Source: Nannocystis bainbridge (GTDB taxonomy: Bacteria > Myxococcota_A > Polyangia > Nannocystales > Nannocystaceae). Taken from it: 64,000 nucleotides of DNA. Both the position numbers and the translations under genes were made by a program. The DNA is taken from contig NZ_JAQNDL010000004.1 of the NCBI RefSeq assembly GCF_028368995.1, positions 566,001-630,000 on the forward strand, in the 5' to 3' direction. This document shows positions 30,997 to 41,831 of this stretch, in pieces; the stretch's first letter is position 1, and each line of letters begins with the position of its first letter. The notes below the pieces were generated by a model that ran no database searches, was not told the DNA's origin, and saw only the letters and a list, made by a program, of their open reading frames with translations.

Positions 30997-32222
30997 CGCT
31001 GCCCGGGGCGCCGGCGCGGGTTGACGCGCGCGGACAGGGTCGAGCTCATGCCGAGCAGCTTGATGAAGCCCTCGGCCTCGCGGGCGTCCCAGTCGGCCGA
31101 CTGAGCGTAGACGGCGCCCTTGTTGCGCAGGATGTGCTCGGAGCGCACGGCGATCGGGGTGACGACGCCGCCGGCGGTCTCGAGGGTGACGGTGCCGTTG
31201 ACGACGGCCTGCGACGAGCGCAGGAACGCCTCGAGGTCGTCCTTGAGCGGCTCGAAGAAGAAGCCGCGGTAGACCAGCTCGACCCACTTCTTGGCGACCA
31301 GCGGCTTGAAGCTGTTCTGGTTGGCGGTGAGGATGGCCTCCTCGAGCGCGCGGTGGGCCGTCATCAGGCCGGCGATGCCGGGGCACTCGAACACGATCCG
31401 GCCCTTGAGGCCGATGGTGGTGTCGCCGGTGTAGATGTTGCGGCCGACGCCGTAGGCGCCGAGGCGCTCGTTGAGGCGGCGCAGGATGTCGGGGCCGGCC
31501 ATCGCCTCGCCGTCGAGCTTGACGGCGACGCCGCGCTCGAAGGTGATGTCGAAGCGCGCGGGCTGCCGCGGCCAGTCCTCGGGGCGCGCGCACATCTGCC
31601 AGGTCTCGGGCCCGGGGGTCTGAAACTCGTCGATCTCCGAGCCCGAGGCGGTGACGCCGAGCAGGTTGACGTTGATGCTGTACTTGGCGGTCTTGGGCCG
31701 CACGTGGTGGCCGAGCTTCTGCAGGTACTCGGCCTCGTAGGCGCGCACGGCGTGGTGCTCGTGCTGGATGTCGCGGATCGGCGCGACGATGTCGTAGTCG
31801 CCGAGCGAGCGCACGGTCTGGTCGAAGCGGACCTGATCGTTGCCCATGCCGGTGCAGCCGTGGGCGAACACGCGGGTGCCGCGAGCGTCGCACAGGGCCA
31901 GCGCGCGCTCGACGATGATGTAACGATCGCTGACGAGCAGCGGGTAGACGTCCTGGTAGAGCTGGCCGCCGATGACGAGGGGGACGACGACGTCGTCCCA
32001 GATCGGCTGGGCGCCGCTCTCGGTCACGTGCTCGACGGCCCCGAGGTCGCGCGCGCGCTGCTCGATGTAGGCCCGCTCGGCGTCGTCGACGCCGCCGGTG
32101 TCGACGAACAGGGTGACGACTTCGTAGCCGCGCTCGCGCAGGTAAGGCACGCAGAAGCTGGTGTCGAGGCCGCCGGAGAAGGCGAGCACGACCTTCTTGT
32201 TCGAAGCTGTACTTTGGGACAT
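30993..32222 (-). CDS. argG: Argininosuccinate synthase
   Basis: A 409-residue product. The ATP-pyrophosphatase P-loop is 'VVLAFSGGLDTSFCVPYL' (residues 11-28), followed by 'AHGCTGMGNDQVRFD', 'APIRDIQHEH', 'GVGRNIYTGDTTIGLKGRIVFE', 'WVELVYRGFFFEPLKDDLEAF' and 'YAQSADWDAREAEGFIKLLGMSS'. It joins citrulline and aspartate to argininosuccinate. It resembles the Xanthomonas-type ArgG rather than the E. coli type. The start ATG lies in a repeat core (ACTTTGGGACATG). The gene is 48 bp after argF' and overlaps argE' by 4 bp. Confidence 0.96.
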   Translation of the reverse strand: MSQSTASNKKVVLAFSGGLDTSFCVPYLRERGYEVVTLFVDTGGVDDAERAYIEQRARDLGAVEHVTESGAQPIWDDVVVPLVIGGQLYQDVYPLLVSDRYIIVERALALCDARGTRVFAHGCTGMGNDQVRFDQTVRSLGDYDIVAPIRDIQHEHHAVRAYEAEYLQKLGHHVRPKTAKYSINVNLLGVTASGSEIDEFQTPGPETWQMCARPEDWPRQPARFDITFERGVAVKLDGEAMAGPDILRRLNERLGAYGVGRNIYTGDTTIGLKGRIVFECPGIAGLMTAHRALEEAILTANQNSFKPLVAKKWVELVYRGFFFEPLKDDLEAFLRSSQAVVNGTVTLETAGGVVTPIAVRSEHILRNKGAVYAQSADWDAREAEGFIKLLGMSSTLSARVNPRRRPGQR

Positions 32223-32270
32223 GTGGGGGATCCTGGGAGCGAGGCGAGCGGGGGCGAAGCGAGGGCGAGG

Positions 32271-33275
32271 TCAGAGGGCGCCGCGCAGGAGGGCGTCCAT
32301 CAGGGCCTTCTGGACGTGGAGGCGGTTCTCGGCCTCGTCGATGTGGATCGCGCGCGGCGAGTCGAGGACCTCGTCGGTGACCTTGACGTTGCGGCGGACC
32401 GGGAGGCAGTGGCTGAACAGGGCGTTCGGGGTCATCGCCATCTTGGCGGCGTCGACCATGAAGCGCTTGCTGGCCTCGCGGATCGGCTTCTCCTCGTCCC
32501 AGCGGCCGAAGTACGGCAGGGCGCCCCAGCTCTTGGCGTAGACGATGTCGGCGCCGCGGTAGCCCTGCTCGATGTCGTGGGTGACGGTGAGGCTGCGCCC
32601 GGCGGCCCGGGTGTACTCGGCGGCGGCGCTCATGTAGCGCTCGTCGAGCACGTACTCGGGGCTGGGGCACAGGAGGGTGACGTCCATGCCGAGCTTGGCG
32701 GCGATGATCAGCGCCGAGTTGGCGACCGCGGTGTTGAGCGGCTTGGGGTGGTACGTCCAGGTCAGGCACATCTTCTTGCCGGCGAGGTCGCCGAGCTTCT
32801 CCTGCAGGGTCAGCGCGAGCGCCAGCTCCTGGCAGGGGTGCGTGATCGTCTCCATGTTGATCACGGGCACGGTGGCGTGGCGCGCGAACGACTGGATGAC
32901 GCGGTCCTCGCGGTCGACGTCCCAGCGCTGAAACTTGGGGAAGGCGCGCACGGCGATGGCGTCGACGTAGCGCGAGAGGACCCGCGCGACCTCGCGGACG
33001 TGCTCCTCGGGCTCGCCGTCCATGATGACGCCGTCGTCGAACTCGATCGGCCAGGCGCCCTTGCCAGGCTCGAGCACGATGGCCTTGCCGCCGAGCTGGT
33101 GCATGCCGAGCTCGAAGCTGGTGCGAGTGCGCAGCGAGGGGTTGAAGAAGACCAGGGCGATCGACTTGCCAGCCAAGGTCTGCGCGTGCGGCCCGGCCTT
33201 GATGGCGCGCGCGGCGGCGAGCAAGGCTTCGATCTCGGCGCGGCTGTAGTCGAGGGTCGAGAGGAAGTGGCGCAC
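32271..33275 (-). CDS. argF': N-acetylornithine carbamoyltransferase (ArgF')
   Basis: A 334-residue product. The carbamoyl-phosphate loop reads 'VFFNPSLRTRTSFELGMHQLGGKAIVLEPGKGAWPIEF', followed by 'VIMDGEPEEHVREVARVLSRYVDAIAVRAFPKFQRWD', 'VINMETITHPCQELA', 'LTWTYHPKPLNTAVANSALI', 'YAKSWGALPYFG' and 'HCLPVRRNVKVTDEVLDSP'. These match Xanthomonas acetylornithine transcarbamylase closely and differ from ordinary OTC ('STRTR..'). Glu90 aligns with Glu92 of that enzyme, reported to set acetyl- over succinyl-ornithine preference. It makes N-acetylcitrulline. The GTG start has AGAGGAG five to eleven bases upstream, and the gene is first in the operon. Confidence 0.93.
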   Translation of the reverse strand: MRHFLSTLDYSRAEIEALLAAARAIKAGPHAQTLAGKSIALVFFNPSLRTRTSFELGMHQLGGKAIVLEPGKGAWPIEFDDGVIMDGEPEEHVREVARVLSRYVDAIAVRAFPKFQRWDVDREDRVIQSFARHATVPVINMETITHPCQELALALTLQEKLGDLAGKKMCLTWTYHPKPLNTAVANSALIIAAKLGMDVTLLCPSPEYVLDERYMSAAAEYTRAAGRSLTVTHDIEQGYRGADIVYAKSWGALPYFGRWDEEKPIREASKRFMVDAAKMAMTPNALFSHCLPVRRNVKVTDEVLDSPRAIHIDEAENRLHVQKALMDALLRGAL

Positions 33276-33509
33276 GCGCGCTCCTCTAGCACAGGGGGGC
33301 GGTGCGCCAAATAGGCGCGGGGGCCGTCGCGCAGCGCAGGCCGGCGTGCGATTGTGAACTTCCTCTCGCGTTCGCGGCGAGGGGATGGCGTCGCGCTCGC
33401 CGGGCCGGGGCGCCGGGGCGGACGCCGGTGGTGGTTCGGGAAAGGCGCCCCGCCGCTCGGGGGGATCCGTCGACTCTTGCGGTGTTGGTTTGAGGCGGTC
33501 GCCCGCGAT

Positions 33510-34667
33510 TCAGCGGCGGTCCTTGGCCATGGCCTTGAGGTTGGCGCGCCGCGCCTCGTGGGCGCAATCGGGGCACCAGGTGTGTTGATAGCGGATCGCG
33601 CTCGGGCGGGCCCACCAGCGGTGGCCCTTGTCGCACTCCCATTGCAGGTGGGTGTTGCGGTCGACGTATTTTTTCGAGATGCACTTGCCGCCGTTGCTGG
33701 CGGCCATGCGCTGCATCTCGGGGATGCCGAGGCGGGTGTCGGCGCATTGCGGGCACCAGCGCTCGTTGAGGATGTTGCCGCTGGTGCTGAGCCACTCGTG
33801 GCCGCTGGCGCAGCGCCAGCGCAGCTTGCGGCCCGAATGGAGGTTGTGCTCGGTGAGGAGGGCGCCGCCGCGGCGAGCGGCGATCCGGCGAACCTCGGCG
33901 ATCCAGCCGTCCTCGCGGCGACACTGCTGGCACCAATGGCCGAGGCGAATGTTGCGAGCCCGCGAGGTGAAGCGGTGGCCGCGGGCGCACTCCCAGCGCA
34001 AGGGGCCGGCGATATCGACGGTTTTGGCGGAGACGCAGCGGCCGCCCCACCGGGCGACGAGGTCGTCCATGTCGGCGAGGCTGCGGCGGCAGCGACCGCA
34101 CCAGTTGCCCTCGCGGATCTTGCGAGCCTCGGCGTCCCATTCGTGGCCGCGTTCGCAGCGGAACCGCAGCTTGTGGCCGAGCGGCGGGTATTCGCGGGAG
34201 AGGCAGCGGCCGCCCCGTTCGCGGGCGATGGCCTTGATCTTGTCGAGTTTGTCGGGGGTGCGATAGCGGCAGGTGGGGCACCAGGAGCCGCCGAGGATGA
34301 TGGCGCTGGTGGTGGACCAGCGATGGCCGCGCTTGCATTGGTAGTCAGCGCGGCCCTGGTAGCCAGGATAGGCGTCGGCGAGGCACTTGCCGCCGTGCTG
34401 GCGGGCGATGGCGCGGAGGGCGGCGAGGCGCGCGGCGGGATCGTTGCGAGGCGGGCGCGGCACGGCAGGTGCGGGCGAGGTCGGCGGGGCTGCGGCGGGG
34501 GCCGGCGAGGTCGGCGGGGCGGCGGGCTTGCGGGCGCTCGGCTCGAGCTTTGGCTTGGGGATCGGAGCGTCGGCGGGCGATTTGCGGGCGGCGGGCCTGG
34601 GCTTCGGGGCGTCGGCGCCTTGGACCGGTGTGTGCGAGCGCGGAGGCTTGGACCGGTTCGCGGGCAC
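33510..34667 (-). CDS. Protein with five tandem zinc-ribbon-like repeats
   Basis: A 385-residue product with a GTG start. Residues ~1-75 are a basic Pro/Ala/Lys-rich tail ('PAAPPTSPAPAAAPPTSPAPA'). Then five ~55-residue repeats follow, each of the form 'A...GG+CLS..Y.....L.W.C..GH.W......I..G.WCP.C' (for example 'YQCKRGHRWSTTSAIILGGSWCPTC' and 'FRCERGHEWDAEARKIREGNWCGRC'). Each supplies four zinc ligands (C..H..C..C). Similar repeats occur in treble-clef/zinc-ribbon proteins, often with nucleases, so nucleic-acid binding is likely but inferred. It stands alone between the arg operon and carAB. Confidence 0.8.
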   Translation of the reverse strand: MPANRSKPPRSHTPVQGADAPKPRPAARKSPADAPIPKPKLEPSARKPAAPPTSPAPAAAPPTSPAPAVPRPPRNDPAARLAALRAIARQHGGKCLADAYPGYQGRADYQCKRGHRWSTTSAIILGGSWCPTCRYRTPDKLDKIKAIARERGGRCLSREYPPLGHKLRFRCERGHEWDAEARKIREGNWCGRCRRSLADMDDLVARWGGRCVSAKTVDIAGPLRWECARGHRFTSRARNIRLGHWCQQCRREDGWIAEVRRIAARRGGALLTEHNLHSGRKLRWRCASGHEWLSTSGNILNERWCPQCADTRLGIPEMQRMAASNGGKCISKKYVDRNTHLQWECDKGHRWWARPSAIRYQHTWCPDCAHEARRANLKAMAKDRR

Positions 34668-35062
34668 GATGGCGGACGCTACCTCCGCTCAGGAATGCGC
34701 GCAAGCGCGCGCGCCGGCGAGCAGGTGCACGGGCGTGAGCGAGACGGCGACTCGGGCGTGAGCGGGGGCGCGGGCGGGAGCGTGACGGCGACTCGGGCGT
34801 GAGCGGAGTCTGGCGCGGGTCCGGGCGGCGGTGGTTCTCCCGCGTGCCCGAGGAGGCGTCGCCTGGGGTCGACGCGCGGCAGGTCGAGCGGGCCGGGCGG
34901 TGGGTGACCTGCTGGCGGCGGCGCGACCCTGGGGGCGCGAGGCGGTAGCTGTCTCTTGGGCCAGGTCGGCGGAGCGGCCGCCTCGGCGAGTCGTCGGCGC
35001 GGGGTTCGCGGGCGCTTCCCCTCCGGGCGGGAACGCGCTAGGGAGCGTGCCCGCGGAGGCCC
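34668..35062. other. Intergenic region upstream of carA with a direct repeat
   Basis: About 395 bp between the divergent zinc-ribbon and carA genes. A perfect 23-bp direct repeat lies at 34743-34765 and 34784-34806 (GACGGCGACTCGGGCGTGAG...). No uORF, arginine-responsive leader or clear promoter was identified. Confidence 0.5.
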
Positions 35063-36289
35063 ATGGCAGCAGCTTTGTCGAGGATCGACCCACCGAGCAC
35101 GCCGGGCCTGTTGGCGCTGGCCGACGGGACCCTGTTTCGCGGCCGCGCGCTCGGAGCCCACGGGCGCACGTGCGGCGAAGTCGTGTTCAACACGGCGATG
35201 ACCGGATACCAGGAGGTCGTCTCCGACCCGAGCTATCACCAGCAGATCGTGACGCTGACGGCGGCGCACGTCGGGGTGGTCGGGGTCAACGCGGACGACG
35301 AGGAAGGCCGCGGGCCGCAGGTCGCCGGGCTGGTGGTCCGCGACGCGCCGCGCATGTTCGCGTCGTGGCGCGGGCGCGAGAGCCTGGGGGCGTATCTGCA
35401 GCGCGCGGGGGTGGTGGCGGTGGCGGACATCGACACGCGCCGGCTGACGCACCTGCTGCGCGAGCGCGGGGCGATGGCGGGCTGCGTGGCGGCCGGCGAG
35501 GCGGCCCGCGACGAGGCGGGCTGCGTGGCGGCGGCGCGGGCGTTCCCGGGGCTGCAAGGCGCGGCGCTGGCGGAGGCGGTCAGCGTGCCGGAGCCGGCCG
35601 GGTGGACGGCGGGCTCGGTCCGCTGGCTCGAAGGACATGTTCGTGAGGGCATGTCCGATGCGGCAGGTCCGGAGGGGCATGTTCGTGAGGGCATGTCCCC
35701 GGGGGCAGCCGGGCACGTGGTGGCGTTCGACTTCGGGATCAAGCGCAACATCCTGCGGCTGCTGGTCGACCGCGGGCTGCGGGTGACGGTGGTGCCGGCG
35801 GCGACGACGGCGAGCCAGGCGCTGGCGCTGCGGCCGGACGGGATCTTCCTGTCGAACGGGCCGGGCGATCCGGAGCCGCTGCAGGCCCAGCAGGCGGCGA
35901 TCCGCGAGCTGGTGGCGGCGGGGCTGCCGGTGTTCGGGATCTGCCTCGGGCACCAGCTGCTGTGCCTGGCGCTGGGGGCCCGCACGTTCAAGATGAAGTT
36001 CGGCCACCACGGGGCCAACCACCCGGTGCGCGAGCTGGCGAGCGGGCGGGTGCTGATCACGAGCCAGAACCACGGGTTCGCGGCCGACCCGGCGACGCTG
36101 CCGGCGGCGCTGCGGGCGACGCATGTGTCGCTGTTCGACGGGTCGCTGCAAGGGGTGGAGCTGGCGGATCGGCCAGTGTTCTCGTTCCAGGGCCACCCGG
36201 AGGCGTCGCCGGGGCCGCGCGAGCTGGCGGGGCTGTTCGACAGGTTCGCCCGCGAGGTGAGCGCGGGCCGGACCACGAAGGGGGTGTGA
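35063..36289 (+). CDS. carA: Carbamoyl-phosphate synthase small (glutaminase) subunit
   Basis: A 408-residue product. The N-terminal CPSase small-chain domain is 'LALADGTLFRGRALGAHGRTCGEVVFNTAMTGYQEVVSDPSYHQQIVTLT'. The class I glutaminase domain has 'VVAFDFGIKRNILRLLVDRG', 'FLSNGPGDPEPL', the nucleophile 'FGICLGHQLLCLALGA' (Cys294) and 'SFQGHPEASPGP' (catalytic His/Glu). It releases ammonia from glutamine for CarB. The interdomain linker is enlarged by an in-frame six-core repeat that encodes 'EGHVREGMS' twice. carB starts one base after its stop. Confidence 0.97.
   Translation: MAAALSRIDPPSTPGLLALADGTLFRGRALGAHGRTCGEVVFNTAMTGYQEVVSDPSYHQQIVTLTAAHVGVVGVNADDEEGRGPQVAGLVVRDAPRMFASWRGRESLGAYLQRAGVVAVADIDTRRLTHLLRERGAMAGCVAAGEAARDEAGCVAAARAFPGLQGAALAEAVSVPEPAGWTAGSVRWLEGHVREGMSDAAGPEGHVREGMSPGAAGHVVAFDFGIKRNILRLLVDRGLRVTVVPAATTASQALALRPDGIFLSNGPGDPEPLQAQQAAIRELVAAGLPVFGICLGHQLLCLALGARTFKMKFGHHGANHPVRELASGRVLITSQNHGFAADPATLPAALRATHVSLFDGSLQGVELADRPVFSFQGHPEASPGPRELAGLFDRFAREVSAGRTTKGV
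35636..35709. repeat. Phased 14-bp repeat array (6 cores) translated in the CarA linker
   Basis: Cores at 35636, 35650, 35664 (CAGG), 35678, 35692 and 35706 (CAGC) are exactly 14 bp apart. Three units equal 42 bp, so the peptide repeats with a 14-residue period: 'EGHVREGMS' appears twice, 14 residues apart. Confidence 0.92.
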
Positions 36290-36290
36290 C

Positions 36291-39440
<3,150 letters not shown>

Positions 39441-39790
39441 GCCCGGCGCGCCGCGGTCGTCAGGCCGCGGCGCGAAGGGCTGGTCGAGCGGGCAGGTGAC
39501 TGACCGATCGGGCAGGTTCGGCTGTCCGAAGGGGCAGGTGATCCCGCTGGCCGAGCGGGCAGGTGATGCTGGCCGATCGGGCGGGTGAATCGGTGTCCGG
39601 CGTGACGGGTTGTGAGGCTGTCCGAATGGACATGTTGTGACTGGCTGACGATCGACGGATGTCGCCGCTCCGCGGCGTCGACGGCGAGCGTTGATGGCTG
39701 GGTGGGCCTGGCTGAAGGGGTTCTGGGCGGGGTGGCGCCGGTTTTGGCGGCAATGTGTATTTTCGCGCGGGGCTCTGGTACGTCCGGGCC
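39441..39790. other. Repeat-dominated intergenic region after carB
   Basis: About 350 bp after carB. The first ~190 bp are packed with CTG/CAG-type repeat hairpins (39479-39634). The remainder, up to the next gene, has a GC-rich stretch without recognisable sites. Confidence 0.6.
39479..39634. repeat. Cluster of CTG/CAG-type 14-nt hairpins
   Basis: Paired cores, each 14 nt apart, occur at 39479/39493, 39499/39513, 39521/39535, 39546/39560, 39568/39582 (CGGG) and 39617/39631 (CATG). Most have the form GCTG-N10-CAGG, followed by TGA in four of the first five. Pairs are separated by 6-11 nt instead of being fused in one phase. Confidence 0.85.
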
Positions 39791-40600
39791 ATGCAGGAGA
39801 GCCGAGGGTCCCAGAGCGTCGATCCCGAGGAGTTGCGCGCGGCGCTGGGCGAGCCGGGGCGGCTGGGGCTGTACCTGTCGCGCGGGGTCGGGCTCGAGTC
39901 GGAGCGCGGCGAGGGGCAGCCGGAGTTCGTGCGGGTGGCGGTGTTGACGAGCGTGTCACCGCCGGCGCTGGAGGCGAAGCGCATGGCGTGGCGAGCGGCG
40001 GTGGCGGGGCTCGGGGTCGAGTCGCTGCCGGCGATCGCGGGGGTCGAGCTGGTGGCGGCGCGGGCGGGCTCGGCGTGGAGCTGGGTGGGGCCGGAGACGC
40101 GGGCGGCGGTGCTGCGGCTCGCGGTGAGGTCGCTGCTGGCGGCGGAGCCGGAGGTGGCGGTGTTTCACGTCACCGACGAGTTCGGCGGGGGGATGCTGCC
40201 GCGGCTGCAGTCGGGGCGGACGGCCGGAGAGCCGCGCCTGGACGCGCGGCTGCTCGAGCACGTGGTGTTCGCGGCAGTGACATACCGGCTGATGGTCGCG
40301 TCGGGCGAGGCGGTGGTGGTGACGCCGGGCGACGACGAGACATGGTCTTCGAGACAGGTGTTTCCGGAGCACGCGGCGGTGTGGCGGCGAGGGTTGATGG
40401 CGGCGCCGCACGAGGCGCTGGCAGGGCTCGACCTGGCAGCGCTGGCGGAGGCGTTGGTGTGGGCGACGACGACGCGCCGCGGTCGGGCGACGGTGGCGGC
40501 GGGGCCCGTGGCGATCGCTACGGCGGTGGCCGAGGCGGAGGGGCAGCTGCGAGCCCGCTGGACCGACCTGCTGCGCGAGCGCGCGGGCGGGGGCAACTGA
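39791..40600 (+). CDS. Uncharacterised protein
   Basis: A 269-residue product, not recognised. It has no signal peptide or membrane segment. Segments such as 'VAVLTSVSPPALEAKRMAWRAAVAGLGVESLPAIAGVELVAARAG' and 'AVFHVTDEFGGGMLPRLQSGRTAGEPRLDARLLEHVVFAAVTYRLMVASGEAVVVT' suggest an alpha/beta domain. The ATG at 39791 is chosen; one at 39755 would add 12 residues. It contains a translated repeat hairpin (40341/40355). The following membrane-protein gene is on the same strand 140 bp downstream and may be functionally linked, but this is positional only. Confidence 0.6.
   Translation: MQESRGSQSVDPEELRAALGEPGRLGLYLSRGVGLESERGEGQPEFVRVAVLTSVSPPALEAKRMAWRAAVAGLGVESLPAIAGVELVAARAGSAWSWVGPETRAAVLRLAVRSLLAAEPEVAVFHVTDEFGGGMLPRLQSGRTAGEPRLDARLLEHVVFAAVTYRLMVASGEAVVVTPGDDETWSSRQVFPEHAAVWRRGLMAAPHEALAGLDLAALAEALVWATTTRRGRATVAAGPVAIATAVAEAEGQLRARWTDLLRERAGGGN
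40341..40358. repeat. Solo repeat hairpin inside an uncharacterised gene
   Basis: CATG at 40341 and CAGG at 40355 are 14 nt apart, encoding 'ETWSSRQV'. Confidence 0.65.
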
Positions 40601-40740
40601 GGCGCGCGGCGAGAGGGTGCGGGAGAGATCGATGGCGGCGCGGCGGCGGCGATGCGGTGTGACAGCGGTGCTCGCAAGCTCCGGCAAATTCGCGCTGTGA
40701 CCGCCGCTGGACGGGGCCGGATCCCGCGAGTAGCCTGAAG

Positions 40741-41499
40741 ATGATGGATGCGCGACTCGGGCAGGGCTTCGGATGGGCGGTGGCGTGTCCGGCGACGGCC
40801 GAGGAGGCCGCTGCGCGCCATGTGGAGGGGCTCTGGGCGTCGTTCTTCCCGCCGGCCGCGGGCTACGCGGTGACACGATCGGAGGTGGTGTCGGTGCCCG
40901 AGCCGGCGCCGTCGCGCGCGCGCGCGCAGCAGCCGGGGATGCGGCTGCTGGTGCGACGCGGTGATTTCTGCGGCGAGGTGGAGGTGGCGGCGACGACGGG
41001 GCCGCGTCGCTCGCGGCTGTGGCTGCGTGGGTACGCGGGCTCGCAGCGGCTGGCGGCGGTCGAGCTGCGAGCGGCCCGCGCGACCGACCGCCTGCGCCTG
41101 GCGGGCTCGCTGGCGGGGGCGTCGGCCCTGCTGGTGCTGTGCGTGGAGCTGATGACGCACCCGCCCGGGTTCACGGTCGACATGATGTTCTTCCTCGGCG
41201 GGCTGCTGGTGGCGGTGATCATGGTGGTGGGGCTGGCGATCGGAGCGAACGTCGGCTCGTGGTTCGGCGAGCGCCAGGCGGTGACGGGCTGGGTCCGGGC
41301 GCTGGCGCTGGTCGAACGCGACGCGGCCCTGCGCGAGGACCTGCGCCGCTGGCGTTCGCTGGTGAAGAACCTGGCCCACTACCGCGACGCGCTGGCGGGT
41401 TCGAGCCGCCGCCAGCCGTTCCGCGCGCTCAGCCCGGGGGCGGAAGAGGACGAGGCGGAGCTGGCCGAAGAGACAGGGGCGGCGCGGGCGGCCGGTTGA
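40741..41499 (+). CDS. Uncharacterised membrane protein with two central transmembrane helices
   Basis: A 252-residue product. The N-terminal ~115 residues are soluble. Two hydrophobic helices follow: 'LAGSLAGASALLVLCVELM' (~120-138) and 'MMFFLGGLLVAVIMVVGLAIGANVGSWFG' (~148-176). A charged C-terminal part has 'LREDLRRWRSLVKNLAHYRDAL'. No family is recognised. It is an inner-membrane protein by prediction. It follows another uncharacterised gene on the same strand. The first codon (ATGATG) lies three bases after a TGA-like sequence; the second ATG at 40744 is equally possible. Confidence 0.6.
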   Translation: MMDARLGQGFGWAVACPATAEEAAARHVEGLWASFFPPAAGYAVTRSEVVSVPEPAPSRARAQQPGMRLLVRRGDFCGEVEVAATTGPRRSRLWLRGYAGSQRLAAVELRAARATDRLRLAGSLAGASALLVLCVELMTHPPGFTVDMMFFLGGLLVAVIMVVGLAIGANVGSWFGERQAVTGWVRALALVERDAALREDLRRWRSLVKNLAHYRDALAGSSRRQPFRALSPGAEEDEAELAEETGAARAAG

Positions 41500-41831
41500 G
41501 GCTGCGTCGGTTCGTTGCTGAAGTCGCGCCGACCGAGCGTGCGCCATGAGCCGGTGGGCGAAGGTCGAGGTGAGCGCGGTGTGAGGCCATCGAGCTGGCG
41601 GAGGCTGCGTCAGTGGGGGCCGGGCGAGGCGCCATGGGCGGATGGGGTGACAGACGACGGAAGCACGCGGGAGTGCTCGGCGGCTGGCGAAAGCTTCAGG
41701 CAGATGCGGAAGCTCGTCGGCCCGAGATGGCTGCAAAAGAATGTCTATAGGGACATGTCGTCAGAGACATGTCTCTAAAATAATGTCGTTATGGACATGT
41801 CAATATGGACATGTCCTTCGGGGACGCTGTG
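41500..41831. other. Intergenic region with an AT-rich repeat array
   Basis: About 330 bp between convergent genes. The first ~240 bp show nothing I recognise. The last ~90 bp are a phased repeat array (41740-41813) whose spacers are unusually AT-rich for this genome. Confidence 0.55.
41740..41813. repeat. Phased 14-bp repeat array (6 cores), AT-rich spacers
   Basis: Cores at 41740 (AATG), 41754, 41768, 41782 (AATG), 41796 and 41810 are exactly 14 bp apart. Spacers include CTATAG, CAATAT and CTAAAA-type sequences, in contrast to the surrounding high-GC DNA. Confidence 0.9.
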
